A stretch of DNA of 64,000 bases, from NCBI RefSeq assembly GCF_003049665.1, contig NZ_PYWM01000003.1, positions 1 to 64,000 on the forward strand, given 5' to 3'. The position numbers and the translations under genes were made by a program. This document shows, in pieces, positions 45,849 through 54,550 of this stretch; position 1 is the first letter of the stretch, and each line of letters begins with the position of its first letter. The notes under the pieces are model-generated. The model worked only from the letters and a program-made list of their open reading frames with translations, was not told where the DNA came from and ran no database searches. The DNA comes from Lysinibacillus mangiferihumi (GTDB lineage Bacteria; Bacillota; Bacilli; Bacillales_A; Planococcaceae).

Positions 45849-45916
45849 TGTTCGGAGAAAAGTGAATATTTCATGACATGCGCATACATAATAAACTTTG
45901 CTTTCCTTGTAAATTG

Positions 45917-45977
45917 TTTACAAATGATGCACTCTATTTTAAAATGAACTTAATAGTAAAGTTAACTTAACTATTAA
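45917..45977 (+). promoter_or_regulatory. promoter and MarR operator
   Basis: TTTACA (45917), 17 bp, TAAAAT (45940), then a 28-bp dyad at 45950-45977 with TTAATAGT and ACTATTAA arms centred on GTTAAC; 26 of 28 positions are symmetric. It covers the predicted transcription start, a classic position for MarR autorepression. Confidence 0.75.
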
Positions 45978-46000
45978 CCTAACTTAAAGGATGATTTTGT

Positions 46001-46465
46001 ATGGACCAACATGATGACGCATTATATAACCTCGTACAGGAAATTAACGATGCGATTTATTCGATGGATAGCCATTTTATAAAAGTCCATCAGCATTTAG
46101 TAACAGATGATTTGTCTACAAAGCAAATGATACTTATGGATTATATCCATAAAAATAAAAGTGTAACCATTGGACAAATTGCTCACTATTTGAATATTAC
46201 TTCAAGTGCTGTTGGTCAACTCGTGAGTAAACTTGAAGAACAACGATATGTAATCCGACAAATTAACCCCAAAAATCGCCGTGAAATTTTTGTCCACTTA
46301 GATATAGCGGGTAATCAGTATTTCAAGCGGGAAGAAGAAATAAAGCGCTATATTATTGCCAAGTATTACTCGAAACTTGAACGATCAGAATTAGTCCAAT
46401 TGAAGGAGATTATTCAAAAATTAAATAACATTGTTTTGAAAGAAGGCATGGTAGAGGAAATATGA
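46001..46465 (+). CDS. MarR family transcriptional regulator
   Basis: A 154-residue winged-helix repressor: KQMILMDYIHKNKSVTIGQI near 45, the recognition segment ITSSAVGQLVSKLEEQRYVI near 70, wing PKNRREIFVHL near 96, and dimerisation helices at both ends. The upstream 28-bp dyad is its probable operator. It is likely co-transcribed with the membrane protein gene 53 bp downstream, which may be the function it controls. Ligand unknown. Confidence 0.88.
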   Translation: MDQHDDALYNLVQEINDAIYSMDSHFIKVHQHLVTDDLSTKQMILMDYIHKNKSVTIGQIAHYLNITSSAVGQLVSKLEEQRYVIRQINPKNRREIFVHLDIAGNQYFKREEEIKRYIIAKYYSKLERSELVQLKEIIQKLNNIVLKEGMVEEI

Positions 46466-46518
46466 AAAGAGTGATGTCATTACGTGTAGCAGTCTAATAC
46501 TTAAAGGGGAGATTCGAA

Positions 46519-47562
46519 ATGATGGTCTTAAAAAAGAAACAAAACATCTGGATGGCGTTTTTAGTCGTTGTATTAGTTAGCAACTACTCGCTTTATAATA
46601 CAGGATTAGGCATGTCCATTTTACCAACAGAAACAGCGGGCGTTGTATTTGGCTCATTACTCGACTTTATCATCGTAATACCAGTGCTATTTATGCTGTA
46701 TAAACGAAAGTTTTCTATTAAGTATGCGATTGTTTTGGCCGCAACAGGTTGTATTGCTGCACGCTTCATTATTCCAATGGATCATTTGCAGCCGTATGTG
46801 GCGGTGACATGGGCTGGATTTGCAATTGAAGGGGTACTTATCGTGACCGAACTATTATTTGTTACAACGTTAGTATATTACTTACCTAAAATTATAGCAG
46901 ATGTGCGGGCAAGTTCTTTACCTGACATTTTTTCTTTTCCACAAGCAGTTGAAAAACATGCTCCAAAGTATCGGATTATACAGATGCTGTGTACAGATTT
47001 ACTCGTTCTTTACTACGGATTTGCAAGTTGGAAGCGAAAAGAACGGGCGGGATTAACGTTACATAAAAACTCTAGCTATATCGCCTTTCAGATGATGATG
47101 ATTCATGCCATCGTGATAGAGACTATTGGTATCCACTGGTGGCTTCATGAGAAATCCATGCTATTATCCATCTTATTACTCATCATAAATATTTACTCTG
47201 TCTTATTTTTTATAGCTGATATGCAGGCAATTCGCTTAAATCCTATTTACGCAACCTCTGACTCATTATATCTATCTTTAGGTTTAATGAAACGCACGAC
47301 CATTCGCTTCGATGCGATTGAAAAAGTGGAAGAAAACCCAGAACTGTTAAAAGAAAAATTATCGAAAGATACAATCGATTTTATTGCACGTGACTTTGGA
47401 GAAGCCTATCCTCACATGATATTGCAGATGAAAGAACCGGTAGAAGTAACGTTTATGTTAGGTCTGAAAAAGCGTTATAACAAAGTGGCAATCAAAGTCG
47501 ATCAAGCACAGGAATTAAGAGACCTATTACGCCGAGGTATGGAGGAAAATAAAGGGGAATAG
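46519..47562 (+). CDS. Hypothetical membrane protein, partner of the MarR regulator
   Basis: A 347-residue protein with about seven predicted membrane helices in residues 8-240 and a soluble C-terminal part (about 245-347) that alternates beta strands and short helices, possibly PH-like (SLYLSLGLMKRTTIRFDAIE). I do not recognise a functional family. AAAGGGGAG lies 8 nt before the ATG ATG pair; either Met may be used. It follows marR without a terminator and ends at a strong hairpin. Confidence 0.7.
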   Translation: MMVLKKKQNIWMAFLVVVLVSNYSLYNTGLGMSILPTETAGVVFGSLLDFIIVIPVLFMLYKRKFSIKYAIVLAATGCIAARFIIPMDHLQPYVAVTWAGFAIEGVLIVTELLFVTTLVYYLPKIIADVRASSLPDIFSFPQAVEKHAPKYRIIQMLCTDLLVLYYGFASWKRKERAGLTLHKNSSYIAFQMMMIHAIVIETIGIHWWLHEKSMLLSILLLIINIYSVLFFIADMQAIRLNPIYATSDSLYLSLGLMKRTTIRFDAIEKVEENPELLKEKLSKDTIDFIARDFGEAYPHMILQMKEPVEVTFMLGLKKRYNKVAIKVDQAQELRDLLRRGMEENKGE

Positions 47563-47572
47563 GAAACAAATA

Positions 47573-47600
47573 AAGCCTTGCACAACGATGTGCGAGGCTT
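47573..47600 (+). terminator. terminator after the membrane protein gene
   Basis: AAGCCTTGCACA and TGTGCGAGGCTT pair over 12 bp with one wobble, around an ACGA loop. The tail GTTGTGTTGTT is only partly U-rich. Confidence 0.65.
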
Positions 47601-47703
47601 GTTGTGTTGTTACTCTAAAAAATGTTTCGTTTTTAAATACACCTTTATCTATTGCCCGATTAATTCCTTTCCTCTACATGCAAGGGGCAAGAGAACACGA
47701 CTG

Positions 47704-48228
47704 TTATTTTTTACTAGGAAAAATGACATAAGAAAGGCTAATGACGGCATCGATTATTAAAACAATCCCCCAAATTTTCATTACTTGTAGTAGGGAAGAC
47801 GTATCGGTATGTTGACCAATAAATACAATCATCGCATACAATAAACTAGTACTAATGATGTAGGCGAGAACATGTAAACCGAGCATTTTTACTTCATGGA
47901 TTCCTTTCGCCAATCCTGTTAACCGCTGTTTTTCTATCGTGATTTTTAAAAACCATTGTTGAAACTTTTCATCTGCCCATGTAATCATGGTCTTCCCATA
48001 GGCAATCGAGACACCTATATAGATAGCGGCAATACCATGAGAAGCGGATGCTGGCGTACCAGCTTTTAAGTCCAGAGCAGTTAGTAAGATTAATAGGAGG
48101 TCTATAACAGGTGTAAGGGCAAAAAAGAAAATGCTTAGTTTTGGCTTGTTAAAACGGTATCTACAAACCAAAGCTATTAATATGACAATCCAAAATGCTA
48201 TTTCTGCAGCGATAATCCAAGCAATCAT
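47704..48228 (-). CDS. Hypothetical membrane protein
   Basis: A 174-residue protein with five or so predicted helices (about 3-22, 30-50, 62-80, 110-135, 150-168), and a basic end FPSKK. GGAGGG lies about 6 nt before the ATG. No family with known function was recognised. It is divergent from a TetR regulator and shares an operator region with it, suggesting it is the regulated gene, perhaps a stress or efflux accessory protein. Confidence 0.7.
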   Translation of the reverse strand: MIAWIIAAEIAFWIVILIALVCRYRFNKPKLSIFFFALTPVIDLLLILLTALDLKAGTPASASHGIAAIYIGVSIAYGKTMITWADEKFQQWFLKITIEKQRLTGLAKGIHEVKMLGLHVLAYIISTSLLYAMIVFIGQHTDTSSLLQVMKIWGIVLIIDAVISLSYVIFPSKK

Positions 48229-48246
48229 AAAAACCCTCCATTATTT

Positions 48247-48302
48247 TGATACGGTTGTATTAAATAAAATTACCATAAAGTTTTAAATAATACAAATGTA
48301 TT
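48247..48302. promoter_or_regulatory. two dyads between the membrane protein and TetR genes
   Basis: GATAC-GGTT-GTAT with flanks (48247-48262) and AATACA-AA-TGTATT (48289-48302). Their centres are about 41 bp apart, close to four helical turns. Both share ATAC/GTAT half-sites, as expected for TetR operators. Confidence 0.5.
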
Positions 48303-48311
48303 AAAATAGTC

Positions 48312-48317
48312 TATAAT
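48312..48317 (+). promoter_or_regulatory. -10 element implying a leaderless tetR mRNA
   Basis: TATAAT ends only 6 nt before the ATG at 48324, so the expected transcription start is at or within the start codon. No ribosome binding site is present. The -35 is weak (AATACA at 17 bp). Confidence 0.5.
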
Positions 48318-48323
48318 TGAAGT

Positions 48324-48902
48324 ATGCCGAAAATAGTGAATCATGAAGAAAGAAAAGCGAGTATCGCGAAAGCCACGTGGAATGTAATTGCTAGGGATGG
48401 ACTTAGAGGTGCTACAGTACGTTCAATTGCAAAGGAGGCAAATTTATCATTAGGTGCTGTTCGTTACTATTTTAACACGCATGAGGAATTAATCGTATTT
48501 GCGATGGAGTTAGTAGAGCAGCAAGTAAATGAGCGTATTGCCCAGCATTTACAAAAGCCACTACCGATTAAGCAAATTATTGTAGCAGTACTTTTGGAGC
48601 TCGTGCCAATCTCTGAACAACATATTATTGAAATGCAAGTTTGGCTAGAATTTGTTTCTTATAAGGTGCGAAGCGGAGAACCGTCAGAAGAAAATATATT
48701 GAGCGGTATTGAAAAGATATTTGCTTATTTACAACAACAAAATTTACTGCAAGATGGACTAGTACTACACGATGAAATTGTCCATTTACATGCATTTATT
48801 GATGGTCTTGCCCTGCATGTTTTAATGGGCTTAGTACCAATGGATAAAGTGCGACTTCAATGTTTAATTGAAAAAGAAATAGATAAAGTATTAAAACTAT
48901 AA
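48324..48902 (+). CDS. TetR family transcriptional regulator
   Basis: A 192-residue regulator with the N-terminal helix-turn-helix GLRGATVRSIAKEANLSLGA near 26 followed by VRYYFNTHEELIVFAMELVE, and an all-helical ligand domain (about 60-192). The start ATG at 48324 has no ribosome binding site but directly follows a TATAAT box, consistent with a leaderless transcript. It diverges from a small membrane protein gene and is flanked by dyads that it probably binds. Confidence 0.87.
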   Translation: MPKIVNHEERKASIAKATWNVIARDGLRGATVRSIAKEANLSLGAVRYYFNTHEELIVFAMELVEQQVNERIAQHLQKPLPIKQIIVAVLLELVPISEQHIIEMQVWLEFVSYKVRSGEPSEENILSGIEKIFAYLQQQNLLQDGLVLHDEIVHLHAFIDGLALHVLMGLVPMDKVRLQCLIEKEIDKVLKL

Positions 48903-48911
48903 ATCAAGTGT

Positions 48912-48944
48912 ATTGCCCATCTAGTGTTAATCTAGATGGGCAAT
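48912..48944. terminator. bidirectional terminator
   Basis: ATTGCCCATCTAG and CTAGATGGGCAAT form a perfect 13-bp stem with a 7-nt loop, followed on the plus side by TGCTTTT. It overlaps the last codons of the converging gene. Confidence 0.8.
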
Positions 48945-49391
48945 TGCTTTTAGTATGTCTTCACTAACAGCATCCCAAAATTGACGTTGTACGGCGTCGC
49001 AATACGTATAAAGGTGTTTACTTTGCACATGCTCATAAATTTCCTCTATTGCTTCCTTGTGGAAAGATAGACGATGATTCATTGTTTGACGTTCTTCCTC
49101 GATACACAATAACTTATAAATATCCGTCAGTCGTTCAAACTTTGCACACTTTTGTTTCGTATCCTCATATTGAACTTGATGAAACCTTCCTATGGCCGTA
49201 TGCATTGAGATTTTTTCTCGATGTTCTGCTTGCAATGTTCGATATTCTTCTTGCCGAATAGCTACACGATACCAAAATTCATAACGCAACGGTAAATCTC
49301 TTATTTCGTAAGTAAGCAAAGTATTTAAAATACTGCTCATTTGTTCATATGTATCTAGCTTTTTATCTGTCTCCTTAAATAGTCCAAACAT
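48927..49391 (-). CDS. Hypothetical protein
   Basis: A 154-residue soluble, probably all-helical protein of unknown function. It is rich in Glu, Gln, His, Tyr and Arg, with a central helix containing RQEEYRTLQAEHREKISMHT. No signal peptide or membrane segment. A GGGGGGTGG ribosome binding site precedes the ATG. It lies alone between the TetR gene and the divergent biotin operon. Confidence 0.65.
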   Translation of the reverse strand: MFGLFKETDKKLDTYEQMSSILNTLLTYEIRDLPLRYEFWYRVAIRQEEYRTLQAEHREKISMHTAIGRFHQVQYEDTKQKCAKFERLTDIYKLLCIEEERQTMNHRLSFHKEAIEEIYEHVQSKHLYTYCDAVQRQFWDAVSEDILKAIAHLD

Positions 49392-49575
49392 TTTGCCACC
49401 CCCCTGTTTTGATTAATACTACAACCTATGATAAAAACCCTTTAATATTTCTTGGGAAATAATACAACGTTGATAAAACGGGGTGAATCACCGATCAATC
49501 GAGTGAAATTTAGGATAGAATACCCTCGGAAAAAGCATTATCTGAATCATTTATGTAAAAATGCAAAAAAAGGCA

Positions 49576-49625
49576 TTTACAAAAGGAAAAAGAATGTGTT
49601 AACTTAAAAACTATAGTTGGTTAAC
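49576..49625 (+). promoter_or_regulatory. biotin operon promoter with BirA operator
   Basis: TTTACA (49576), 17 bp, TTAACT (49599). Two GTTAAC half-sites at 49598 and 49620 separated by 16 bp match the BirA operator pattern of Firmicutes (TTGTTAAC-N14-16-GTTAAC). The left half overlaps the -10, so biotinyl-AMP-bound BirA would block transcription. Confidence 0.75.
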
Positions 49626-49645
49626 TTAAAGAGGGGGAGGTACAG

Positions 49646-50350
49646 TTGCAACACTTTTGGGTTGTTGGAACAGATACAGATGTTGGAAAAACATTTGTCA
49701 CCACATTATTAATGCGTAATTTGCAAAAACAGGGCGTACGTGTAACGCCTTATAAACCAGTGCAAACTGGTGAAGTGTATGATGGTGAACAAGCCTATTA
49801 CTTCGACACAGCGATGTATGAAAAATATTCCTTGCAATTGCTAGACAGAGAGAATTTAAATGGCTATTCATTTAAAGAGGCTGCATCGCCACATTTTGCG
49901 GCTCAACTGGAGGGGCAGCAAATTGACACACAGCAGTTATTAAAGCAAATGCAGCTTTTACAGCAAACATGGGATGTTGTTATTTGTGAAGGAGCGGGTG
50001 GGCTCTTTGTGCCATTAGATGCATGTGGCGAAACGACATTGTTGGATGTCATTGTTGAAAGTAAACTACCCGTTGTCGTGGTTACACGAACAGCACTAGG
50101 AACAATTAACCACACGCTCTTAACGTTAGAGGCATTGACTACACGGGAAATTGAAGTGCTTGGTCTTGTATTTAACGGTGATATGGGGAGCAGGATGGAG
50201 CAAGATAATATTCAAACGATTTTACAGTATTATACATTGCCCTTTATGACGATACCAAAGCTGGAAGAGCTGTCGGACATTAGTGAGTATACAATTACGG
50301 GCACATCATTGTTTGAAAGGCTGATTAGACGTGAAACAAGTATTAACTGA
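49646..50350 (+). CDS. bioD: Dethiobiotin synthetase
   Basis: ATP-dependent closure of the ureido ring, making dethiobiotin from 7,8-diaminopelargonate and CO2. The 234-residue P-loop protein has [18 protein letters not shown] near 5-22, KPVQTG near 38 and [12 protein letters not shown] near 114. It starts with TTG preceded by GGGGGAGG. It is first in bioDAYB and overlaps bioA by 20 bp. Confidence 0.95.
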   Translation: MQHFWVVGTDTDVGKTFVTTLLMRNLQKQGVRVTPYKPVQTGEVYDGEQAYYFDTAMYEKYSLQLLDRENLNGYSFKEAASPHFAAQLEGQQIDTQQLLKQMQLLQQTWDVVICEGAGGLFVPLDACGETTLLDVIVESKLPVVVVTRTALGTINHTLLTLEALTTREIEVLGLVFNGDMGSRMEQDNIQTILQYYTLPFMTIPKLEELSDISEYTITGTSLFERLIRRETSIN

Positions 50351-51698
50351 ACTACAAGAAAAAGATTTACAACATGTCTGGCATCCTTGCTCACAAATGA
50401 AAGATTATGAGGCTTTTCCACCAATCGTTATTAAAAAAGGCCAAGGTGTATGGCTGTATGATGAACATAATCAACGCTATCTAGATGCGGTATCTTCATG
50501 GTGGGTAAATTTATTTGGACATGCCAATCCACGTATTAGCCAAGCATTAAGTGAACAAGCATTTACGTTGGAGCATACAATTTTTGCGAATTTTTCACAT
50601 GAGCCAGCGATTAAACTCGCACAAAAATTAGTAGCTTTAACACCACAAAGTTTACAAAAAGTATTTTTTGCAGATAATGGTTCATCTGCTATAGAAGTCG
50701 CTTTAAAAATGAGTTTTCAATATCATATGCAAACGGGGAAAACGCAAAAAAAACGCTTTTTGGCATTAACGGATGCCTACCATGGTGAAACATTAGGTGC
50801 TTTATCCGTCGGTGGGGTAGATCTTTATAACGAAGTGTATCAACCACTGTTACTGGATACGGTACGAGCACAAGGCCCAGATTGTTTCCGTTGTCCATTT
50901 AAGCATCATCCGGATAGTTGCCATGCCCAATGTATTAGTTTTGTAGAGGATCAGTTGCGCATGCATCATCAGGAAATTACAGCGGTCATTATTGAGCCAC
51001 TAATTCAAGCGGCAGCAGGGATGAAAATGTATCCAGCTATTTATTTGCGACGTTTACGTGAACTATGTACGCAATATGATGTGCATCTAATTGCAGACGA
51101 AATTGCTGTAGGTTTTGGGCGCACAGGTACACTTTTTGCCTGTGAGCAGGCTAATATCTCTCCGGATTTTATGTGTTTATCAAAAGGTTTAACAGGTGGG
51201 TATTTACCACTGTCTGTCGTAATGACGACGAATGAAGTATATCAGGCATTTTATGATGATTATGCCACGATGAAGGCGTTTTTACATTCACATAGTTACA
51301 CAGGGAATACACTTGCCTGCCGTGTTGCTCTAGAGGTATTGGCGATATTTGAAGAGGAACAGTATATAGACGTTGTGCAAGACAAAGGTGAACGCATGCG
51401 AAAGCTAGCCTTGGAGGCTTTTAGTGATTTACCTTTTGTTGGTGAATATCGGCAAGTTGGGTTTGTCGGGGCGATTGAACTAGTGGCGAATCGCGATACC
51501 AAAGAGCCATTACCGAGTGAGGAGCGCATCGGCTATCAAATATACAAAAGAGCTTTAGCCAAAGGTTTACTTATTCGTCCACTTGGGAATGTTTTGTATT
51601 TCATGCCACCATATATTATAACGGACGACGAAATGCAATTTATGATTCAAACAACCAAAGATACAATTGTTCAATTTTTTGAAGAGCGGGAGGGATGA
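50331..51698 (+). CDS. bioA: Adenosylmethionine-8-amino-7-oxononanoate aminotransferase
   Basis: PLP enzyme converting 8-amino-7-oxononanoate to 7,8-diaminopelargonate, with S-adenosylmethionine (or lysine in some Bacillus forms) as amino donor. The 455-residue class III aminotransferase has [17 protein letters not shown] near 14, [16 protein letters not shown] near 49, [13 protein letters not shown] near 112, [11 protein letters not shown] near 257 and the PLP lysine in [14 protein letters not shown] near 284. GTG start inside bioD. Confidence 0.95.
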   Translation: MKQVLTELQEKDLQHVWHPCSQMKDYEAFPPIVIKKGQGVWLYDEHNQRYLDAVSSWWVNLFGHANPRISQALSEQAFTLEHTIFANFSHEPAIKLAQKLVALTPQSLQKVFFADNGSSAIEVALKMSFQYHMQTGKTQKKRFLALTDAYHGETLGALSVGGVDLYNEVYQPLLLDTVRAQGPDCFRCPFKHHPDSCHAQCISFVEDQLRMHHQEITAVIIEPLIQAAAGMKMYPAIYLRRLRELCTQYDVHLIADEIAVGFGRTGTLFACEQANISPDFMCLSKGLTGGYLPLSVVMTTNEVYQAFYDDYATMKAFLHSHSYTGNTLACRVALEVLAIFEEEQYIDVVQDKGERMRKLALEAFSDLPFVGEYRQVGFVGAIELVANRDTKEPLPSEERIGYQIYKRALAKGLLIRPLGNVLYFMPPYIITDDEMQFMIQTTKDTIVQFFEEREG

Positions 51699-51702
51699 GG
51701 GC

Positions 51703-52293
51703 ATGTTGAAACGACAATCAACGTTATCACTTGTGATGATTGCGATGTTTGCTGCATTAACAGCCGTGGGTGCCTTTATTAAAATTCCATTACCGCTCGT
51801 GCCGTTTACATTACAAATTGTCTTTGTCTTTTTAGCGGGCTGCTTACTCGGTGGTCGCAATGGATTTCAAAGTCAGCTAGTTTACATAGGAATAGGTTTA
51901 GTTGGCTTGCCAGTTTTTACACAAGGTGGAGGCATTACATATGTATTGCAGCCGACTTTTGGTTACTTAATAGGATTTGCTCTTGCTGCATTAGTAATCG
52001 GCTATATGATTGATCGAGTAGAATCACCAACGAAAAAGCATTTCATTGTTGCCAATATTATAGGGCTTATCATTATTTATGCAGTCGCCGTACCTTATTT
52101 ATATGTAGCTTTAAATTTATGGTTAAACATGAAATCAAGTTGGTCTCATGTATTTTTAGTAGGCTTTGTCAATAGTATTGTTGCAGACTTTTGCTTAGCA
52201 ATTGCTTCTGCCCTTTTAGCTGAACGTCTATACAAAGTATTTCGTTCCGCTAGAGCTATAAAACTTGTGCAAATTGAAAAGGAGAATGTTTAG
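51703..52293 (+). CDS. bioY: Biotin transporter BioY (ECF S component)
   Basis: Membrane biotin-binding component that works with the shared energy-coupling factor module. The 196-residue protein has six predicted helices with the family segments GAFIKIPLPLVPFTLQIVFV near 22-41 and GLPVFTQGGGITYVLQPTFG near 68. ATG at 51703 is chosen because GGGAGGG precedes it; the open frame from 51667 lies inside bioA. Placed in the biotin operon, so uptake and synthesis are co-regulated. Confidence 0.94.
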   Translation: MLKRQSTLSLVMIAMFAALTAVGAFIKIPLPLVPFTLQIVFVFLAGCLLGGRNGFQSQLVYIGIGLVGLPVFTQGGGITYVLQPTFGYLIGFALAALVIGYMIDRVESPTKKHFIVANIIGLIIIYAVAVPYLYVALNLWLNMKSSWSHVFLVGFVNSIVADFCLAIASALLAERLYKVFRSARAIKLVQIEKENV

Positions 52294-53291
52294 TGAATTG
52301 GTTACAATTAGCAGATGAAGTGATTGCAGGCAAGGTAATTAGCGATGATGAGGCACTTGCCATTTTAAATAGTGATGATGATGATATTTTAAAGCTAATG
52401 GACGGCGCATTTGCCATTCGTAAGCACTATTACGGTAAAAAAGTAAAGTTAAATATGATTATGAATGCTAAAAGTGGCTATTGCCCAGAGGATTGTGGCT
52501 ATTGCTCGCAGTCATCTAAATCAACCGCTCCTATTGAGAAATATCCGTTCATTACAAAAGAGGAAATATTGGCGGGGGCAAAGCGTGCATTTGAAAATAA
52601 AATTGGTACGTATTGCATCGTCGCAAGCGGACGTGGGCCGACTCGTAAAGATGTCAATGTAGTGAGTGAAGCCGTTGAAGAAATTAAAGCAAAATATGGC
52701 TTAAAAGTTTGCGCTTGCTTAGGTTTACTAAAAGAAGAACAAGCACAACAATTAAAAGAAGCGGGTGTTGATCGCTACAATCATAACTTAAATACATCAG
52801 AGCGTCACCATTCCTATATTACGACGACGCACACATATGAGGATCGTGTTAATACCGTTGAGGTTGTAAAGAAACATGGTATTTCCCCATGTTCTGGAGC
52901 CATTATTGGGATGAAAGAAACGAAAATGGATGTCGTGGAAATTGCACGCGCATTGCATCAGTTGGACGCGGATTCAATTCCAGTTAACTTCTTACATGCA
53001 ATTGATGGGACGAAACTTGAAGGAACACAGGACTTAAATCCTCGCTATTGCTTAAAAGTATTAGCGTTATTCCGCTACATGAATCCTTCGAAGGAAATTA
53101 GAATTTCCGGTGGTCGCGAAGTCAATTTAGGATTCCTTCAGCCATTTGGACTGTATGCAGCAAATAGTATTTTTGTTGGGGATTACTTGACTACTGAAGG
53201 ACAAGAAGCCAATAGCGATTATCGTATGCTTGAAGATTTGGGCTTTGAAATCGAGCTGACACAAAAGCAAGAAGAAGCATTTTGTTCTTAA
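52293..53291 (+). CDS. bioB: Biotin synthase
   Basis: Radical SAM enzyme that inserts sulfur into dethiobiotin. The 332-residue protein has the [4Fe-4S] motif YCPEDCGYCSQS near 64-75 (Cys-x3-Cys-x2-Cys), further [2Fe-2S] ligands CSGAIIGMKET downstream, and the RISGGREVNLGFLQPFGLYA signature near 270. The GTG start overlaps the bioY stop. bioF, bioC, bioH or bioW are not in this window, so earlier pathway steps must be encoded elsewhere or be missing. Confidence 0.96.
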   Translation: MNWLQLADEVIAGKVISDDEALAILNSDDDDILKLMDGAFAIRKHYYGKKVKLNMIMNAKSGYCPEDCGYCSQSSKSTAPIEKYPFITKEEILAGAKRAFENKIGTYCIVASGRGPTRKDVNVVSEAVEEIKAKYGLKVCACLGLLKEEQAQQLKEAGVDRYNHNLNTSERHHSYITTTHTYEDRVNTVEVVKKHGISPCSGAIIGMKETKMDVVEIARALHQLDADSIPVNFLHAIDGTKLEGTQDLNPRYCLKVLALFRYMNPSKEIRISGGREVNLGFLQPFGLYAANSIFVGDYLTTEGQEANSDYRMLEDLGFEIELTQKQEEAFCS

Positions 53292-53348
53292 TTCATTAAT
53301 AACAATCATTATGAAATAAAATCTACTACTACACAATATGATTACCTA

Positions 53349-53393
53349 AAAACCGTTTGAGCGTCGTGGAAAAAGCGCACAGACGGTTTTTTG
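53349..53393 (+). terminator. terminator of the biotin operon
   Basis: AAAACCGT and ACGGTTTT close a hairpin with a larger internal loop, followed by T residues. From 53394 to 53560 no gene was seen. Confidence 0.65.
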
Positions 53394-53474
53394 GTCGATA
53401 AAAGAGAAGGAGAAAGGTAAATAAATGGTTCCGATAATATACCTATAAAATGATGGTTTTCACAAAATGTTCAA

Positions 53475-53488
53475 TGAAAGCGTTTTGA
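53475..53488 (+). promoter_or_regulatory. cre-like site upstream of the 40-codon gene
   Basis: TGAAAGCGTTTTGA matches the CcpA cre consensus TGNAARCGNWWWCA at 13 of 14 positions. It lies 160 bp before the small gene. A possible promoter, TTGTAT (53588) with TATATT (53612), lies between. Confidence 0.35.
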
Positions 53489-53647
53489 AATTGAACAGTT
53501 TGTGAAGGGCTTCACATAAAGCTTTATTTTTTAAAAAAAGAGCGTAAAATGAAAATTAGCAAGAGTTGTTATAAGACAGTTTGTTCTTTGTATCACATGT
53601 TAGGTGATTGTTATATTACAAAAATAATAGGTAAGGGAGAGGTTAAG

Positions 53648-53770
53648 ATGTGGGTTATTACAGTTTTTGAGAAAAAAAATGTGCGTATTTTTGAATATAC
53701 AAACAAAAATGAGGCAACAGCCGCATTAGCAAAATTTAAGAAAAATGCCGTATTAACATATACAAAATAA
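53648..53770 (+). CDS. Small conserved-type 40-residue protein
   Basis: A 40-residue soluble protein beginning MWVITVFEKKNVRIFEYTNK, then an amphipathic helix NEATAALAKFKKNA and a final strand VLTYTK, a beta-beta-alpha-beta pattern. Similar 40-residue proteins occur in other Bacillales as far as I recall, with no known function. AAGGGAGAGG lies about 5 nt before the ATG. The upstream frame to 53549 has no ribosome binding site and is not counted. Confidence 0.65.
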   Translation: MWVITVFEKKNVRIFEYTNKNEATAALAKFKKNAVLTYTK

Positions 53771-53797
53771 TACTTGTTTCGGTTTAAATCTAAAAAT

Positions 53798-53837
53798 AAC
53801 CCCTCATTGTACAATATAACGTACAATGAGGGGTTTT
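53798..53837. terminator. bidirectional terminator with operator-like loop
   Basis: AACCCCTCATTGTAC and GTACAATGAGGGGTT are a perfect 15-bp stem, followed by TTG. The loop plus adjacent stem reads ATTGTACAATATAACG, a 16-mer that recurs inverted at 54516-54531 in the regulatory region of the same LysE gene. Confidence 0.85.
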
Positions 53838-53838
53838 G

Positions 53839-54435
53839 TTAATGAAAAAGTATGGAGAAAGCACTGAAAACTAATAAAATTGCCATGAAAATATTGAATG
53901 GTTGATGATACTGTAAAAGTACTTTTCGAAAGGTAGAGCCAAATAGAGCCCAGCTAAATGTACTGATAATCCCGACAAACCCTAAAAATAATGCAAATAA
54001 AAGGTAACTCATATAGGAAGTGTAATACGGCAAAATATAGGTCGCAACGACCGTAATGCCAAACAAAATTCCTTTTGGATTGACGAACTGTAGAAAGGCT
54101 CCAAGTAGTAAAAGGTTTCGTTTATGCTCCTCTAGATGGTTAGGATTCGAATCTACGTGGTCTTTGGTTGTCGCAATTTTAAAAGCTAAATACAACATAT
54201 AGCCTACCCCTAAAATCGTTAGTGGTAATGTAATAATGGGCATAATTTGACTAACAGCAAAATTAAAAAAACTACTTAAAGCGGTTATTGTAAAGAAGCC
54301 AATGCCCACACCGAGACAAAACTGCATCGTTTTTTTAAATCCATATTGGTTGGCATAGGCCATTGCCATAATGTTGTTCGGCCCGGGTGTAAAGCTTGTA
54401 ATGATAACGAATACTAAAAAGGATATGTAAGGCAT
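53839..54435 (-). CDS. LysE family translocator
   Basis: A 198-residue six-helix exporter with the family N-terminus SFTPGPNNIMAMAYANQYGF near 14 and the internal FLQFVNPKGILFGITVVATY near 113. Probably exports an amino acid or derivative. It is divergent from an XRE-cupin regulator, a common arrangement for LysE-type exporters. AGGAGG lies 9 nt before the ATG on the minus strand. Both ends of the gene carry related ATTGTACAATATAACG motifs. Confidence 0.87.
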   Translation of the reverse strand: MPYISFLVFVIITSFTPGPNNIMAMAYANQYGFKKTMQFCLGVGIGFFTITALSSFFNFAVSQIMPIITLPLTILGVGYMLYLAFKIATTKDHVDSNPNHLEEHKRNLLLLGAFLQFVNPKGILFGITVVATYILPYYTSYMSYLLFALFLGFVGIISTFSWALFGSTFRKVLLQYHQPFNIFMAILLVFSAFSILFH

Positions 54436-54453
54436 TTTAGACCTCCTTGTTAT

Positions 54454-54531
54454 TTGTACGTTATATCGTCCTAAATAAACTATATAACGTCCTGTTTTTT
54501 ATTATACATAAAGGTCGTTATATTGTACAAT
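54454..54531. promoter_or_regulatory. multiple CGTTATAT operators between LysE and XRE genes
   Basis: Three related sites: TTGTACGTTATAT (54454), ACTATATAACGTCC (54479, opposite orientation) and CGTTATATTGTACAAT (54516). A fourth lies in the terminator loop at 53806. They are the likely binding sites of the divergently encoded regulator. Confidence 0.6.
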
Positions 54532-54550
54532 TTTTTAAGGGGTGCTTGAT

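Noticed and set aside
54140-54160. tRNA T-arm-like GGATTCGAATC
   Set aside because: It lies inside the LysE coding sequence and no cloverleaf can be formed around it. No tRNA or rRNA gene was recognised in the window.
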